From NCBI GenBank assembly GCA_019391515.1, contig JAHXQP010000007.1:1-64000 (forward strand): 64,000 nt of DNA, given 5' to 3'. This DNA is from Clostridiaceae bacterium. GTDB taxonomy: Bacteria; Bacillota; Clostridia; Tissierellales; Sporanaerobacteraceae. The position numbers and the translations under genes are program-made. Of this stretch, positions 16,048 through 27,821 are shown one piece after another. The notes below the pieces were generated by a model that worked only from the letters and a program-made list of their open reading frames with translations, was not told where the DNA came from and did not search any database. Within the stretch, counting starts at the first letter, position 1. Every line of letters starts with the position of its first letter.

Positions 16048-16635
16048 ATGTATGAGTATATTATAGGAAATATAATGGAAATACAAGAAGATTACTTAGT
16101 GTTAGAAAATAGTGGAATAGGATACAAAATATATGTATCGAATAATTCTTTATCAAATATAGATAATAGGGAAAATGTAAAAATATATACATATTTTAAT
16201 ATGAGAGATGATGGAATATTTCTTTATGGTTTTGCAACAAGGGAAGAATTAGATATGTTTGAATTACTTTTATTGGTTTCTAAAATAGGACCTAAAATAG
16301 CAATGGGTATATTATCTGTTTTAACACCTAATGATATTAAGCTTGGCATAATTAATAATAATATTGAAATATTGTGTAAAGCTCCGGGAATTGGCAAAAA
16401 AACAGCAAGTCGTATAATACTTGAACTAAAAGATAGGATAGATGAAAATATTGTTGTTGATGATAATTTTAACATAACTATAGAGGATGATAGTATTGTA
16501 GAAGCTACTAATGCACTTATGGGTCTGGAGTATACTAAAAGCGAGATAGATAAAACTTTAGACAAAGTAGATATCACCGGTTTAACCACAGAGGAGATCA
16601 TAAGAATAGCATTAAAAAACATGTCTAAAAAATAA
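16048..16635 (+). CDS. ruvA: Holliday junction branch migration protein RuvA
   Basis: A 195-residue protein with an OB-fold N-terminus (YIIGNIMEIQEDYLVLEN), tandem helix-hairpin-helix motifs, including LLVSKIGPKIAMGIL and CKAPGIGKKTASRIILELKD, and a C-terminal three-helix domain that contacts RuvB. It recognises the four-way junction. It sits between ruvC and ruvB in one operon. Confidence 0.98.
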   Translation: MYEYIIGNIMEIQEDYLVLENSGIGYKIYVSNNSLSNIDNRENVKIYTYFNMRDDGIFLYGFATREELDMFELLLLVSKIGPKIAMGILSVLTPNDIKLGIINNNIEILCKAPGIGKKTASRIILELKDRIDENIVVDDNFNITIEDDSIVEATNALMGLEYTKSEIDKTLDKVDITGLTTEEIIRIALKNMSKK

Positions 16636-16653
16636 GAAAGGGTATGGATAGTC

Positions 16654-17661
16654 ATGATTGAAGATGAAAACAGAATTGTATCAAGAGATTTGAAATCTGA
16701 AGATATTGAAAATGACACAAGTTTAAGACCAAAGTGGATTGAAGAATATATTGGTCAAGAGAAGGTAAAAGAAAAACTAAGTATTTTCATAAAAGCAGCA
16801 AAGGAAAGAGAAGAATGTCTAGATCATGTTCTATTATACGGGCCTCCAGGGTTAGGGAAAACTACTTTGGCTAATATTATTGCTAATGAAATGGGTGTAA
16901 ATATAAGGGTAACTTCTGGACCAGCTATTGAAAGGCCAGGAGATTTAGCTAGTATTTTAACTAATTTAGAAGAAAATGATGTATTATTTATAGATGAAAT
17001 CCATAGATTAAATAGGAGTGTAGAAGAAGTACTTTATCCAGCTATGGAAGATTTTGCACTAGATCTTATTATCGGTAAAGGTCCTAGTGCTAGATCTGTA
17101 AGGTTAGATCTTTCTAAATTTACTCTTATAGGAGCTACTACAAGAGCTGGACTTTTAACTTCTCCTTTAAGGGATAGGTTTGGTGTAATATTGAACTTAG
17201 ATTTGTACGATGAAGAAAGCCTTAAAATGATTGTAAGAAGATCTGCAAATATTTTAAATATAGGGATTGAAGATAAAGGTGCCTTAGAGATAGCAAAAAG
17301 ATCACGTGGGACCCCTAGAATAGCCAATAGACTTTTAAAAAGGGTTAGAGATTATGCACAGGTAGTAGAAGATGGAGTTATAACTGTAGATGTAGCTAAT
17401 GATGCTTTGAAGCTTTTGGAAATAGATAGTTTAGGTTTAGATAGTGTAGACAGAAAGCTTATTTTGACTATGATAGATAATTTTAATGGAGGACCTGTAG
17501 GATTAGATACAGTTTCAGCGGCTACAGGAGAAGAGAGAACAACGATTGAAGATGTTTATGAACCTTATTTACTGCAAATGGGATTTTTAAATAGAACACC
17601 TAGAGGGAGAATTGTAACCAAAAGAGCATATGAACATTTCAATATTCCGTATGAAGAATAG
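16654..17661 (+). CDS. ruvB: Holliday junction branch migration helicase RuvB
   Basis: A 335-residue AAA+ motor. Walker A is [14 protein letters not shown], Walker [11 protein letters not shown], sensor 1 LIGATTRAG, the arginine-finger region PLRDRFGV, and the C-terminal winged helix contains [16 protein letters not shown]. It completes the RuvABC resolvasome. The ORF ends 11 bases before a DUF2905 gene. Confidence 0.99.
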   Translation: MIEDENRIVSRDLKSEDIENDTSLRPKWIEEYIGQEKVKEKLSIFIKAAKEREECLDHVLLYGPPGLGKTTLANIIANEMGVNIRVTSGPAIERPGDLASILTNLEENDVLFIDEIHRLNRSVEEVLYPAMEDFALDLIIGKGPSARSVRLDLSKFTLIGATTRAGLLTSPLRDRFGVILNLDLYDEESLKMIVRRSANILNIGIEDKGALEIAKRSRGTPRIANRLLKRVRDYAQVVEDGVITVDVANDALKLLEIDSLGLDSVDRKLILTMIDNFNGGPVGLDTVSAATGEERTTIEDVYEPYLLQMGFLNRTPRGRIVTKRAYEHFNIPYEE

Positions 17662-17671
17662 AGGTGATTAT

Positions 17672-17881
17672 ATGGAGTACATGGGAAAGTTTTTGATAGC
17701 AATAGGTGTAGTACTCCTGATACTTGGGGCAGCAATATTATTAGGTGGAAAAATAGGATTGGGTAAATTGCCAGGAGATATTTTTGTAAAGAAAGGTAAT
17801 TTTACATTTTTCTTTCCTATAGTTTCAAGTTTGATTATAAGTTTAATTTTAACTTTAATTCTAAATTTATTTAAAAAATAA
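17672..17881 (+). CDS. DUF2905 family small membrane protein
   Basis: A 69-residue protein with two transmembrane helices separated by the conserved GGKIGLGKLPGDIFVKKGN loop, diagnostic of DUF2905. It lies 10 bases after ruvB, with the SD GAGGTGA ahead of ATG 17672. Function unknown; conserved position in ruvB-queA operons. Confidence 0.9.
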   Translation: MEYMGKFLIAIGVVLLILGAAILLGGKIGLGKLPGDIFVKKGNFTFFFPIVSSLIISLILTLILNLFKK

Positions 17882-17899
17882 TTAGCAAGGGATGATGAA

Positions 17900-20055
<2,156 letters not shown>

Positions 20056-20114
20056 AATTAAGAAGGAATTATAAAACTTTTGTTGAATAAAAGTAAGATG
20101 AAGGAGGGATAGAT

Positions 20115-20423
20115 TTGCCAGCGAATATTCAAGGATTAATTTTGCCAATTGCTTTTTTAGTGATTTTTTATTTTCTAGCTATAAGGCCTCAACAAAAAAG
20201 AGAGAAACAAGTTAGGGAAATGAGAGAGGCTCTTAGAGCAGGAGATAAGATAATAACTATTGGAGGAATTCACGGTAAGGTAGTGAAAGTTAAAGAAGAT
20301 ATTGTAACTGTGGAAGTAGGCCCTGATAAAGTTAAATTTGATATTACCAAATGGGCTGTAGGTAGTGTGGTTAATAAAAAACCTGAAAAAAAGGATTCAA
20401 CTGAAAAGAAAGATGAAAAATAA
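20115..20423 (+). CDS. yajC: Sec translocase accessory protein YajC
   Basis: A 102-residue protein with one N-terminal membrane helix, then RPQQKREKQVREMREALRAG (a typical YajC segment) and KIITIGGIHGKVVKV. YajC associates with SecDF. It starts at TTG 20115 after GGAGGG and ends in a lysine/glutamate tail, directly before a terminator. The secDF genes follow after two intervening units. Confidence 0.96.
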   Translation: MPANIQGLILPIAFLVIFYFLAIRPQQKREKQVREMREALRAGDKIITIGGIHGKVVKVKEDIVTVEVGPDKVKFDITKWAVGSVVNKKPEKKDSTEKKDEK

Positions 20424-20426
20424 TAT

Positions 20427-20458
20427 AAAAAACTTCCTTTTAAAAGGAAGTTTTTTTA
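20427..20458 (+). terminator. terminator after yajC
   Basis: Stem AAAAACTTCCTTTT/AAAAGGAAGTTTTT with a very small loop and T-run. Confidence 0.88.
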
Positions 20459-20525
20459 TATTTAAAGTAATAAAATTCACTTTTCTAAAATAAACATTGA
20501 TTAAGGAATATAGGAGGTGGATTTT

Positions 20526-20903
20526 ATGGATCTTAAAAAATCTGATTATGCTTTATATCTATTAAAAGGAATTTCAATTTCATATATTGTTACTTTTTTA
20601 ATGCTTATTATAATATCTTTGCTTTTGACTTATACAAATTTAAAAGAAAGTAGTATTTCAATTTTAACTACGGTAGTTATGATAGTAAGTATTGTTTTGG
20701 GATCAATATACTTAACTTTGAAGATAGGTGAAAAAGGGTGGCTAAATGGAGGAATAATAGGTCTCTTATATGTACTAATTCTCATAGTTTTAAATAAAAT
20801 ATTTATAAAACCTTTTATGTTTGATATGTATTTTATAACTAAAATAATAGTTTCATTAGTTATTGGTATAATTGGTGGAATGATTGGAATCAATCTAAAA
20901 TAG
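20526..20903 (+). CDS. TIGR04086 family membrane protein
   Basis: A 125-residue protein with four predicted transmembrane helices (about residues 14-36, 44-66, 74-92 and 101-122), glycine-rich in the last (GIIGGMIGIN). The family is consistently found beside scfA/scfB and secDF in Clostridia, as here. ATG 20526 follows GGAGGTGG; an in-frame GTG lies in the SD. Function unknown. Confidence 0.88.
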   Translation: MDLKKSDYALYLLKGISISYIVTFLMLIIISLLLTYTNLKESSISILTTVVMIVSIVLGSIYLTLKIGEKGWLNGGIIGLLYVLILIVLNKIFIKPFMFDMYFITKIIVSLVIGIIGGMIGINLK

Positions 20904-20906
20904 AAC

Positions 20907-20935
20907 TTTAAATGTATATTTATTTATGATATAAT
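20907..20935 (+). promoter_or_regulatory. possible sigma-A promoter of scfA
   Basis: TTTAAA, 17-base spacer, TATAAT. The -10 is consensus, the -35 poor. Confidence 0.5.
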
Positions 20936-20975
20936 TTATAAGGTATTATTCCTATTAGAAGGAGGATTATTCATA

Positions 20976-21116
20976 ATGAAGCATATAAAAACTTTAGGAA
21001 AAAGAAATTTAAAGAACACATTAGCTAAAGGTGGATGTGGAGAATGTCAAACCTCATGCCAATCAGCATGCAAGACTTCTTGTACTGTAGGAAATCAAAA
21101 GTGCGAGAATAAATAG
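20976..21116 (+). CDS. scfA: SCIFF precursor (six-cysteine ranthipeptide)
   Basis: A 46-residue peptide, MKHIKTLGKRNLKNTLAKGG as leader followed by a core with six cysteines (C21, C24, C28, C32, C36, C43). This is the SCIFF family (six cysteines in forty-five residues), a ribosomally made peptide in which the adjacent maturase forms cysteine thioether bonds. The SD GGAGG lies ahead of the ATG. A terminator follows, then scfB, a layout that makes excess precursor. Confidence 0.95.
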   Translation: MKHIKTLGKRNLKNTLAKGGCGECQTSCQSACKTSCTVGNQKCENK

Positions 21117-21125
21117 TATTGTTTA

Positions 21126-21157
21126 AAAAAGGTGGTGGTTTTATCCACTACTTTTTA
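21126..21157 (+). terminator. terminator between scfA and scfB
   Basis: Stem AAAAAGGTGGTGG/CCACTACTTTTT with G-U pairing and T-run. Partial read-through would give more precursor than maturase. Confidence 0.75.
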
Positions 21158-21199
21158 ATTTGTCATTTTCTGTTTAAATAGTTAGTGGGAGGATATCAT

Positions 21200-22561
21200 A
21201 TGTCAAATAGCCAAAAAATTCATAAATTTCGTCTTAACAATAAATATATAGTATTAGATATAAATAGCGGTGCAGTACATTTAGTAGATGAAGTAGCTTA
21301 TGATGTATTAGACTATTATGGAGATAAGGATTTAAAAGAAATAATATCTGAATTAAGTAAAAAGTATTCTAAAAATGAAATAATGGAAGCTTATAGTGAA
21401 ATAACTGACATTAAAGAAGATGGACTTTTGTTTTCAGAAAATATAAACATGAATAGTTTTAGTTATAATAGCGAAAATATAGTAAAAGCTTTGTGTCTTC
21501 ATGTAGCCCATGATTGTAATTTAAGGTGTAAGTATTGCTTTGCTTCTCAAGGTGATTTTAAAGGGGAAAGGCTTTTAATGCCCCTAGAAGTAGGTAAAAA
21601 GGCTTTAGAATTTATTGTGAATTCATCAGGAAATAGAAAAAATTTAGAAGTGGATTTTTTCGGTGGAGAACCATTAATGAATTTTGAAGTAGTTAAAGAG
21701 TTAGTAGCTTATGGTAGAGAATTAGAAAAAAGCCATAATAAAAGATTTAGATTTACTATAACTACTAATGGTGTGTTGTTAGATGAAGATAAGATGGCAT
21801 TTATTAATGAAAACATGGATAATGTAGTACTAAGCCTTGATGGACGAAAAAAAGTAAATGATAATATGAGGACTACTGTTGACGGAAAAGGAAGTTATGA
21901 TATTATAGTCCCTAAGTTTATTGAAATGGCTGATAAAAGAGGAGATAAAGATTATTTTGTAAGAGGAACTTTTACAAGCAATAATTTGGACTTCACTAGA
22001 GATGCCTTAGAATTCTACAATTTAGGTTTTAAAAAAATCTCTATAGAACCTGTAGTTACGGATCCCAAAGAAGAATATGCTATAAAAGAAGAGCATCTGG
22101 ATATAATATTAAATGAATATGAAGAGTTTTCCAAGAAATATATTAAAATAAAAAAGATGGACAAGGGCTTTACATTTTTCCATTTTATGATAGATTTAGA
22201 TCAAGGGCCATGTTTAATTAAAAGAGCAACAGGATGTGGTGCAGGCTCTGAATATATGGCAGTTACACCTGAAGGAGATTTATACCCATGTCATCAATTT
22301 GTTGGGAATGATGATTTTAAATTAGGAGATGTGTTTAATGGGGTTATAAACTCTAATATAATCAAAAAATTTAAACAAAGCAATGTTTTTAGTAAAGAAG
22401 AATGTAAAACTTGTTGGGCAAGATTTTATTGTAGTGGTGGTTGCCATGCCAATGCTTATAATACTAATAAGGACATTACTAAACCATATAAAATAGGTTG
22501 TGAAATGGAAAAGAAAAGAATTGAATGTGCTATATCAATTTTGGCTAATTTAGAAAAATAG
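21200..22561 (+). CDS. scfB: SCIFF radical SAM maturase
   Basis: A 453-residue radical SAM/SPASM enzyme. It has an N-terminal RiPP-recognition region, the radical SAM cluster motif CNLRCKYC at about residue 105, DFFGGEPLMN, VLSLDGRKKVND, then the SPASM cluster region with CHQF, CKTCWARFYCSGGCHAN and a later cysteine. It installs thioether crosslinks in the ScfA peptide. ATG 21200 is chosen by its SD GGGAGG. The gene follows scfA after a terminator. Confidence 0.96.
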   Translation: MSNSQKIHKFRLNNKYIVLDINSGAVHLVDEVAYDVLDYYGDKDLKEIISELSKKYSKNEIMEAYSEITDIKEDGLLFSENINMNSFSYNSENIVKALCLHVAHDCNLRCKYCFASQGDFKGERLLMPLEVGKKALEFIVNSSGNRKNLEVDFFGGEPLMNFEVVKELVAYGRELEKSHNKRFRFTITTNGVLLDEDKMAFINENMDNVVLSLDGRKKVNDNMRTTVDGKGSYDIIVPKFIEMADKRGDKDYFVRGTFTSNNLDFTRDALEFYNLGFKKISIEPVVTDPKEEYAIKEEHLDIILNEYEEFSKKYIKIKKMDKGFTFFHFMIDLDQGPCLIKRATGCGAGSEYMAVTPEGDLYPCHQFVGNDDFKLGDVFNGVINSNIIKKFKQSNVFSKEECKTCWARFYCSGGCHANAYNTNKDITKPYKIGCEMEKKRIECAISILANLEK

Positions 22562-22587
22562 GAATAATTGAGGTTTTTATCATTTAG

Positions 22588-22616
22588 TTGACTGTAAATT
22601 TATACAACTATATAAT
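22588..22616 (+). promoter_or_regulatory. sigma-A promoter of secDF
   Basis: TTGACT, 17-base spacer, TATAAT, 35 bases before the SD of secD. Confidence 0.85.
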
Positions 22617-22650
22617 TATATAGTATTAGATACTAGAGGGAGGAAGAGGA

Positions 22651-23916
22651 ATGAGGCTTAAAAGTACTATTATATTTTTGATAATAATTGCTTTAGTATT
22701 TTTGGGTTCTTATACAGCTATTAATGGAGCTGATATTGGGAAAATAAAAATACCAAATGCTAAAGAGGCTGTAGAACTTGGATTAGATTTAGCTGGTGGA
22801 GTATATGTGGTATTGGAGGCTCAAACAGATGCTCAAGGTGCAGAACTTCAAAAGATTATGGAGCAATCAAAGGCTGTAATCAGTGAAAGGGTAGATGGAT
22901 TAGGGGTTTCTGAACCTAATATAGTTATAGAGGGAAATAATAGAGTTAGGATAGAACTAGCAGGAGTTAAGGATGTGCAAGAGGCTATAAATATGATAGG
23001 AAAAACAGCACAACTTAAATTTGTTGATCCAGAGGGTAAAGAAATTTTAACTGGAAAAAATGTTAAAGGTTCTGAACCACAGTATCAAAAAATGGATAGT
23101 AGTGGAGAACAACCAGTAGTATCTCTAGAATTTGATAAAGAAGGAACTAAAAAATTTGCTAAAGCTACTAAGAGATTAGCACCAAAAACAGAACCTACAG
23201 AAAAAATAATTCATATAGTACTAGATAATCAAGTTATATCTAGCCCTGTAGTTAATGCAGTTATAGAGGATGGTAGGGCAGTAATACAAGGTGATTTTAC
23301 AATAGAAGAGGCAGGAAGACTTGCTACTTTGATTAGAGCTGGATCTTTACCAGTAGAGATGAAAGAAATACAATCTTCAGTAATTGGACCTAAACTAGGA
23401 TTAGAAGCCCTTGATAAGAGTATAAAAGCGGCAGCAATTGCTATTATGATTATATTCTTATTCATGCTTATTATGTATAGAATACCAGGATTGGTAGCTG
23501 ACATAGCGTTAACTATATACATTATGCTAGTATTGATTGGTATGAAATCTTTAGGGGCAAAACTTACTTTACCTGGAATTGCAGGTCTTATACTTTCTAT
23601 AGGTATGGCTGTAGATGCCAATGTATTAATATTTGAAAGAATAAAAGAAGAGTTAAGAGTAGGAAAGTCTATAAGGGCATCCATAGATTCTGGGTTTAAA
23701 AGGGCACTTTCATCAGTACTTGATTCCAATATAACAACCTTAATAGCAGGTCTAGTATTGTACGGTTTTGGAAGTGGTCCTATAAAAGGTTTTGGAGTAA
23801 CGCTTATATTAGGTATTATTGCTTCTATGATTACTTCCGTATTTATTACTAAACACTTGTTAAAACTTATAGTAAATATGACTGGTGCAAAAAATACTAA
23901 GTTATATGGGGCTTAG
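22651..23916 (+). CDS. secD: protein translocase subunit SecD
   Basis: A 421-residue membrane protein: one N-terminal helix, an exported periplasmic-type P1 domain (about residues 35-240) with GLDLAGGVYVVLEAQT and GDFTIEEAGRLATLIRAGSLPV, then five helices. The TM4 proton-relay region is LSIGMAVDANVLIFERIKEEL. SecDF uses the proton or sodium gradient to pull proteins out of SecYEG. secF follows in the same operon. Confidence 0.97.
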   Translation: MRLKSTIIFLIIIALVFLGSYTAINGADIGKIKIPNAKEAVELGLDLAGGVYVVLEAQTDAQGAELQKIMEQSKAVISERVDGLGVSEPNIVIEGNNRVRIELAGVKDVQEAINMIGKTAQLKFVDPEGKEILTGKNVKGSEPQYQKMDSSGEQPVVSLEFDKEGTKKFAKATKRLAPKTEPTEKIIHIVLDNQVISSPVVNAVIEDGRAVIQGDFTIEEAGRLATLIRAGSLPVEMKEIQSSVIGPKLGLEALDKSIKAAAIAIMIIFLFMLIMYRIPGLVADIALTIYIMLVLIGMKSLGAKLTLPGIAGLILSIGMAVDANVLIFERIKEELRVGKSIRASIDSGFKRALSSVLDSNITTLIAGLVLYGFGSGPIKGFGVTLILGIIASMITSVFITKHLLKLIVNMTGAKNTKLYGA

Positions 23917-23933
23917 AAAAGGGGTGATTGTAG

Positions 23934-24818
23934 GTGGATATAATAAAAAATAGAAAAATATTTTTTTCCATTTCTTTGGCAATCATCATAGTTGGCATAA
24001 TAATGATGATGACAAAAGGATTAAATAGAGGAATAGATTTTGAAGGCGGTACATTGATACAAATTAGAATTGGTAAAACTATTTCAGTAGATGAAGTTAG
24101 ACTAATTGTTGATAAATTTGATAAAGAAGCAAGTATAGTTCATTCTGGTGAAAAAAAGGATGAAGTACAGATTAAGAGCAAAAAAGATTTTAATAATAAA
24201 GAGATACATCAAATTTTTAATGAATTCAAGGAAAAGTATAAATTAAAAGATGAAGATTTAGTTCAATCTCAAAAATTTGGACCAGCAATGGGTAAGGAAA
24301 TAAGACAGAAAGCTTTATTGTCTTCAGCTATAGCTGTAGTAGCAATGCTTATCTATATTTCCTGGAGGTTTGAATTTAAATTTGCAATATCTGCAATAAT
24401 TGCTTTAGCACATGATGTTTTAATCATGCTTTCAGTATATGCGATATTTAGGATACCAGTAAACGGATCATTTATTGCTGCTATATTAACTATTTTAGGT
24501 TATTCTATAAATGATACTATAGTTATTTTTGATAGAATTAGAGAAACCAGAAAATTATCAAGAAAAGATTCTTATGAAAAAGTGATAAATGATAGTATTA
24601 AAAAATCATTAACTAGAACTATAAATACATCTATAACTACTTTGATTACAATTTTATTATTGTATATCTTAGGGGTTGAGGATGTTAAAGTTTTAGCTTT
24701 ACCACTGATTATAGGTGTTATTGCTGGTACCTATTCCTCTATATTTATTGCAAGTCCTTTGTGGTATGTATTTAAGTCAAAGGAAAAGGATGCAAAATAC
24801 AACGCTAGAAAAGCTTAA
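23934..24818 (+). CDS. secF: protein translocase subunit SecF
   Basis: A 294-residue protein with the SecF signature LNRGIDFEGGTLIQIRI, a short P4 domain, and the TM4 block YSINDTIVIFDRIRETR. It starts at GTG 23934 after GGGGTGAT. It pairs with SecD. Confidence 0.97.
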   Translation: MDIIKNRKIFFSISLAIIIVGIIMMMTKGLNRGIDFEGGTLIQIRIGKTISVDEVRLIVDKFDKEASIVHSGEKKDEVQIKSKKDFNNKEIHQIFNEFKEKYKLKDEDLVQSQKFGPAMGKEIRQKALLSSAIAVVAMLIYISWRFEFKFAISAIIALAHDVLIMLSVYAIFRIPVNGSFIAAILTILGYSINDTIVIFDRIRETRKLSRKDSYEKVINDSIKKSLTRTINTSITTLITILLLYILGVEDVKVLALPLIIGVIAGTYSSIFIASPLWYVFKSKEKDAKYNARKA

Positions 24819-24842
24819 AAAACTGCCGCAAGGCAGTTTTTT
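24817..24842 (+). terminator. terminator after secF
   Basis: Stem AAAAAACTGCC/GGCAGTTTTTT with GCAA tetraloop, overlapping the secF stop codon. Confidence 0.9.
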
Positions 24843-24925
24843 ATAGTATAAAAATAATAAAGACTTCCAATTTAAGCGAAAAAATTGTAATATATTATTA
24901 AATTGTGTATTAAGGAGGGAGTATT

Positions 24926-25270
24926 GTGCAAAGAGGATTTATTTTTTCATTATTATTTGCAATTATGGTAGCAGTGTTTGCATTGAAAAATGCTAATAAA
25001 GTTCTTATAGATTTTATATTTGCAAAAGTCAATGTATCTCAAGCATTAGTTATATTAATTTCTGCTATTTTAGGTGCAATTATAGTGGCTATTATGGGAA
25101 GTGTAAAAAAGTTTAAATTAAAAAGGAAGGTTAAGGAACTAAATAAAAAAATAGAATCAATAGATCAGGAAAAAAAAGAATTAATGCTTATCTTAGAGGA
25201 ACAGAACAGGGAAGAACTAGCTGTTGATAAAGAAAATGATATGGATACTAAAGATGGAGATAATAGTTAA
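24926..25270 (+). CDS. LapA-like (DUF1049) membrane protein
   Basis: A 114-residue protein with two membrane helices (about residues 4-20 and 38-60), FALKNANKVLIDFIFAKVNV between them, then a coiled-coil of lysine/glutamate. It matches the lipopolysaccharide-assembly-A-like/DUF1049 family. The GTG start follows GGAGGGAG. It lies 17 bases before recJ. Confidence 0.85.
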   Translation: MQRGFIFSLLFAIMVAVFALKNANKVLIDFIFAKVNVSQALVILISAILGAIIVAIMGSVKKFKLKRKVKELNKKIESIDQEKKELMLILEEQNREELAVDKENDMDTKDGDNS

Positions 25271-25286
25271 ATCATGGGGTGATAAT

Positions 25287-27767
25287 GTGTTAAAGTTTGA
25301 TAAGGTATATAGTTTATATAAAGAAGACTATTCTGAAGTAGATACACTTTGTAAAGAATTAAATATATCCCCTCTCATGGCAAAAGTATTAATAAATAGG
25401 GGTTTCTGTGAAACTCAAGAAGCAAGAAGTTTTTTAAATACGGATTTGGATAGTTTAATAGACCCTTTCCTATTAAAAGATATGGAACAAGCTGTATCAA
25501 GAATTATTAAGGCTATAGAATCGGATGAGAAAATATGTATCTATGGTGATTATGATGCTGATGGTGTGACTAGCACCTCTGTGTTACTTCTTTTTTTAGA
25601 GAAAACTAATGCTAATTGCATTTATTATCTTCCCAATAGACTTGAAGAGGGTTATGGATTAAATAAAGATGCTATTGATAAAATAAGGGATTTGGGGGCT
25701 TCTCTTGTTATTACAGTTGACTGTGGAATAACTAATATAGAGGAAGTAGATTATTTAAACAAAAAAGGTATTGATGTTATAGTTACGGATCACCATCAAT
25801 GCGGAGAGGTACTACCTAATTGTGTTGCTGTTATAAATCCTAATAGGGAAGACTGCTCTTATCCATTTAAAAAATTAGCTGGAGTAGGTGTAGCTTTTAA
25901 ATTGGTACAAGGGTTATCTGAAAAATTGAATATATCTATAGATTATGAACAAATACTACCTATAGTAGCTGTTGGCACTGTAGCCGATGTAATGTCATTG
26001 GTAGGTGAAAATAGGGTAATAGTCAAAAATGGATTGAAAATAATAAACAATGGGCAAAGATTAAATATAGGATTGGAAGCCCTTTTAGAGGTCTCAGGAC
26101 TTAAGGATAAAGAGATATCTTCTTATCATATAGGTTTTGTACTGGGACCTAGGCTTAATGCAGCAGGGAGGCTTGGAATCGCTTCCACTGGTGTAGAAAT
26201 GTTTGTATCTAAAGACTATGAGAAAGCTTTTATATTAGCAGAAGAGTTAGACGAAGAGAATAAGAAAAGACAAGAAATTGAGGATGGAATATTAAAAGAA
26301 GCAGAGCAGCTAATAAAGGAACAAGTGGATTTAGAAAAAGATAAGGTAATAGTTCTAGCCTCGGATAAATGGCATTCAGGTATAATTGGTATATGTGCTT
26401 CTAAAATAACTGATAGGTATTTTAAACCTACAATATTATTTTCTATAGAAGGAGATTTAGCTAGGGGTTCAGCAAGAAGTATTCCAACACTTGATATATA
26501 TGATAGTTTAACTAAATGTGGAGAGCTTTTTGAGAAATTTGGAGGTCATAAGCAAGCCGCAGGTATATCCATTAAAAATCAAAATATTGAAGTTTTTAGA
26601 AAAAAAATAAATGATATTGTAATAGATTCTTTGGATGAGGAAGATTTCATACCGAAAATATCTATTGATTGTGAAATAGGACCAGAAGATATAAGCTTAG
26701 AAACTATAACGGAATTAAAAGAGCTTGAACCTTTTGGAATAGACAATCCTTCTCCCCAATTTATATATAGAGAGGCATTAATCGATAATATTAGAAGTGT
26801 AGGAAAGGGTAACAAACATTTAAAGTTAGTATTGGAAAAAGATAATAATAAAGTAGATGCTATAGCATTCAACTTTGGAAAATATGAAAATATATTGGAA
26901 GTTGGAGATAGTATAAATGTTATAACTACATTAGAAATTAATGAATATATGGGAATGGTAAATCCTCAATTTAAAATTAGAGATATAGCCGATATAGAAC
27001 TTTATAAGTCTAATTTAGATAAAGATTATTATAACTATATGAAAAAGTGTTTGAAAATAAAAAATAAGGGAAATTATTTTGATCCTATAAACTTAAATTT
27101 TTATTCTAAAGATGATAGGCTTGAAATTATTATTGATAGGCTAAAAAACGAAGATTCTACACTAGTATTAGTCTTTAATTATTATAATTTACAAGAAATC
27201 CTAAAGGCAATTAAAATGGAAGGTAGAGATATTATTAAAAGAACTTCTATTACCTACAATTTAAGTGATAAAGCCAAGCCAAATGGTTTAGTTATATTAC
27301 CTATTTTATCAGAGATAGACTTTAAAGACTATGAGAAGGTTATTTTGTATGATTTAAATTTATATAAAGATGGATTGCTAGGCTTTATGAATAATTCAAA
27401 GGATTTAAATATAGAATTTTTATTTACTAAAAGGGATATAGAAAAAAACAAAAAATTAATTAATGTTTTTTCTCCTACAGCAGAGGAAATGAGAGTTGTA
27501 TGTAAAACATTTACTGCTATGAAAGGGAAGGGCTTTAAAGTTGAACCAGATATATATTTAAGTTCTATAAATAGAAAAACAAATCAAAATATAACAAGAT
27601 TTAAATTAGATCTAATATTTGAGATACTCAAGGATATGGATTTTATAAATTTTATAAATAAAGATGGATTTTATTTTATTAAAGTTTTGGCAGCTTTTGA
27701 TGAAAAAATTGACATAATCGAAAGGGCTAAAGTAGAATACCTATATAGTCTAAATAATTTTAGATAA
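25287..27767 (+). CDS. recJ: single-stranded-DNA-specific exonuclease RecJ
   Basis: An 826-residue DHH/DHHA1 nuclease. Catalytic motifs are ICIYGDYDADGVTSTSVLL (about residues 86-104), VITVDCGI, DHHQCG and, in DHHA1, GGHKQAAGISI. An OB domain follows, then a Firmicute-type C-terminal extension of about 250 residues. It degrades ssDNA 5'-3' in recombination and repair. The start is GTG 25287, five bases after GGGGTGAT; upstream in-frame codons overlap the preceding gene's end. Confidence 0.95.
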   Translation: MLKFDKVYSLYKEDYSEVDTLCKELNISPLMAKVLINRGFCETQEARSFLNTDLDSLIDPFLLKDMEQAVSRIIKAIESDEKICIYGDYDADGVTSTSVLLLFLEKTNANCIYYLPNRLEEGYGLNKDAIDKIRDLGASLVITVDCGITNIEEVDYLNKKGIDVIVTDHHQCGEVLPNCVAVINPNREDCSYPFKKLAGVGVAFKLVQGLSEKLNISIDYEQILPIVAVGTVADVMSLVGENRVIVKNGLKIINNGQRLNIGLEALLEVSGLKDKEISSYHIGFVLGPRLNAAGRLGIASTGVEMFVSKDYEKAFILAEELDEENKKRQEIEDGILKEAEQLIKEQVDLEKDKVIVLASDKWHSGIIGICASKITDRYFKPTILFSIEGDLARGSARSIPTLDIYDSLTKCGELFEKFGGHKQAAGISIKNQNIEVFRKKINDIVIDSLDEEDFIPKISIDCEIGPEDISLETITELKELEPFGIDNPSPQFIYREALIDNIRSVGKGNKHLKLVLEKDNNKVDAIAFNFGKYENILEVGDSINVITTLEINEYMGMVNPQFKIRDIADIELYKSNLDKDYYNYMKKCLKIKNKGNYFDPINLNFYSKDDRLEIIIDRLKNEDSTLVLVFNYYNLQEILKAIKMEGRDIIKRTSITYNLSDKAKPNGLVILPILSEIDFKDYEKVILYDLNLYKDGLLGFMNNSKDLNIEFLFTKRDIEKNKKLINVFSPTAEEMRVVCKTFTAMKGKGFKVEPDIYLSSINRKTNQNITRFKLDLIFEILKDMDFINFINKDGFYFIKVLAAFDEKIDIIERAKVEYLYSLNNFR

Positions 27768-27821
27768 TAGGGGTATCATCTAGGCAAAGGAATAGCAAAT
27801 AGGAAATGAGTGGGTGAAATT

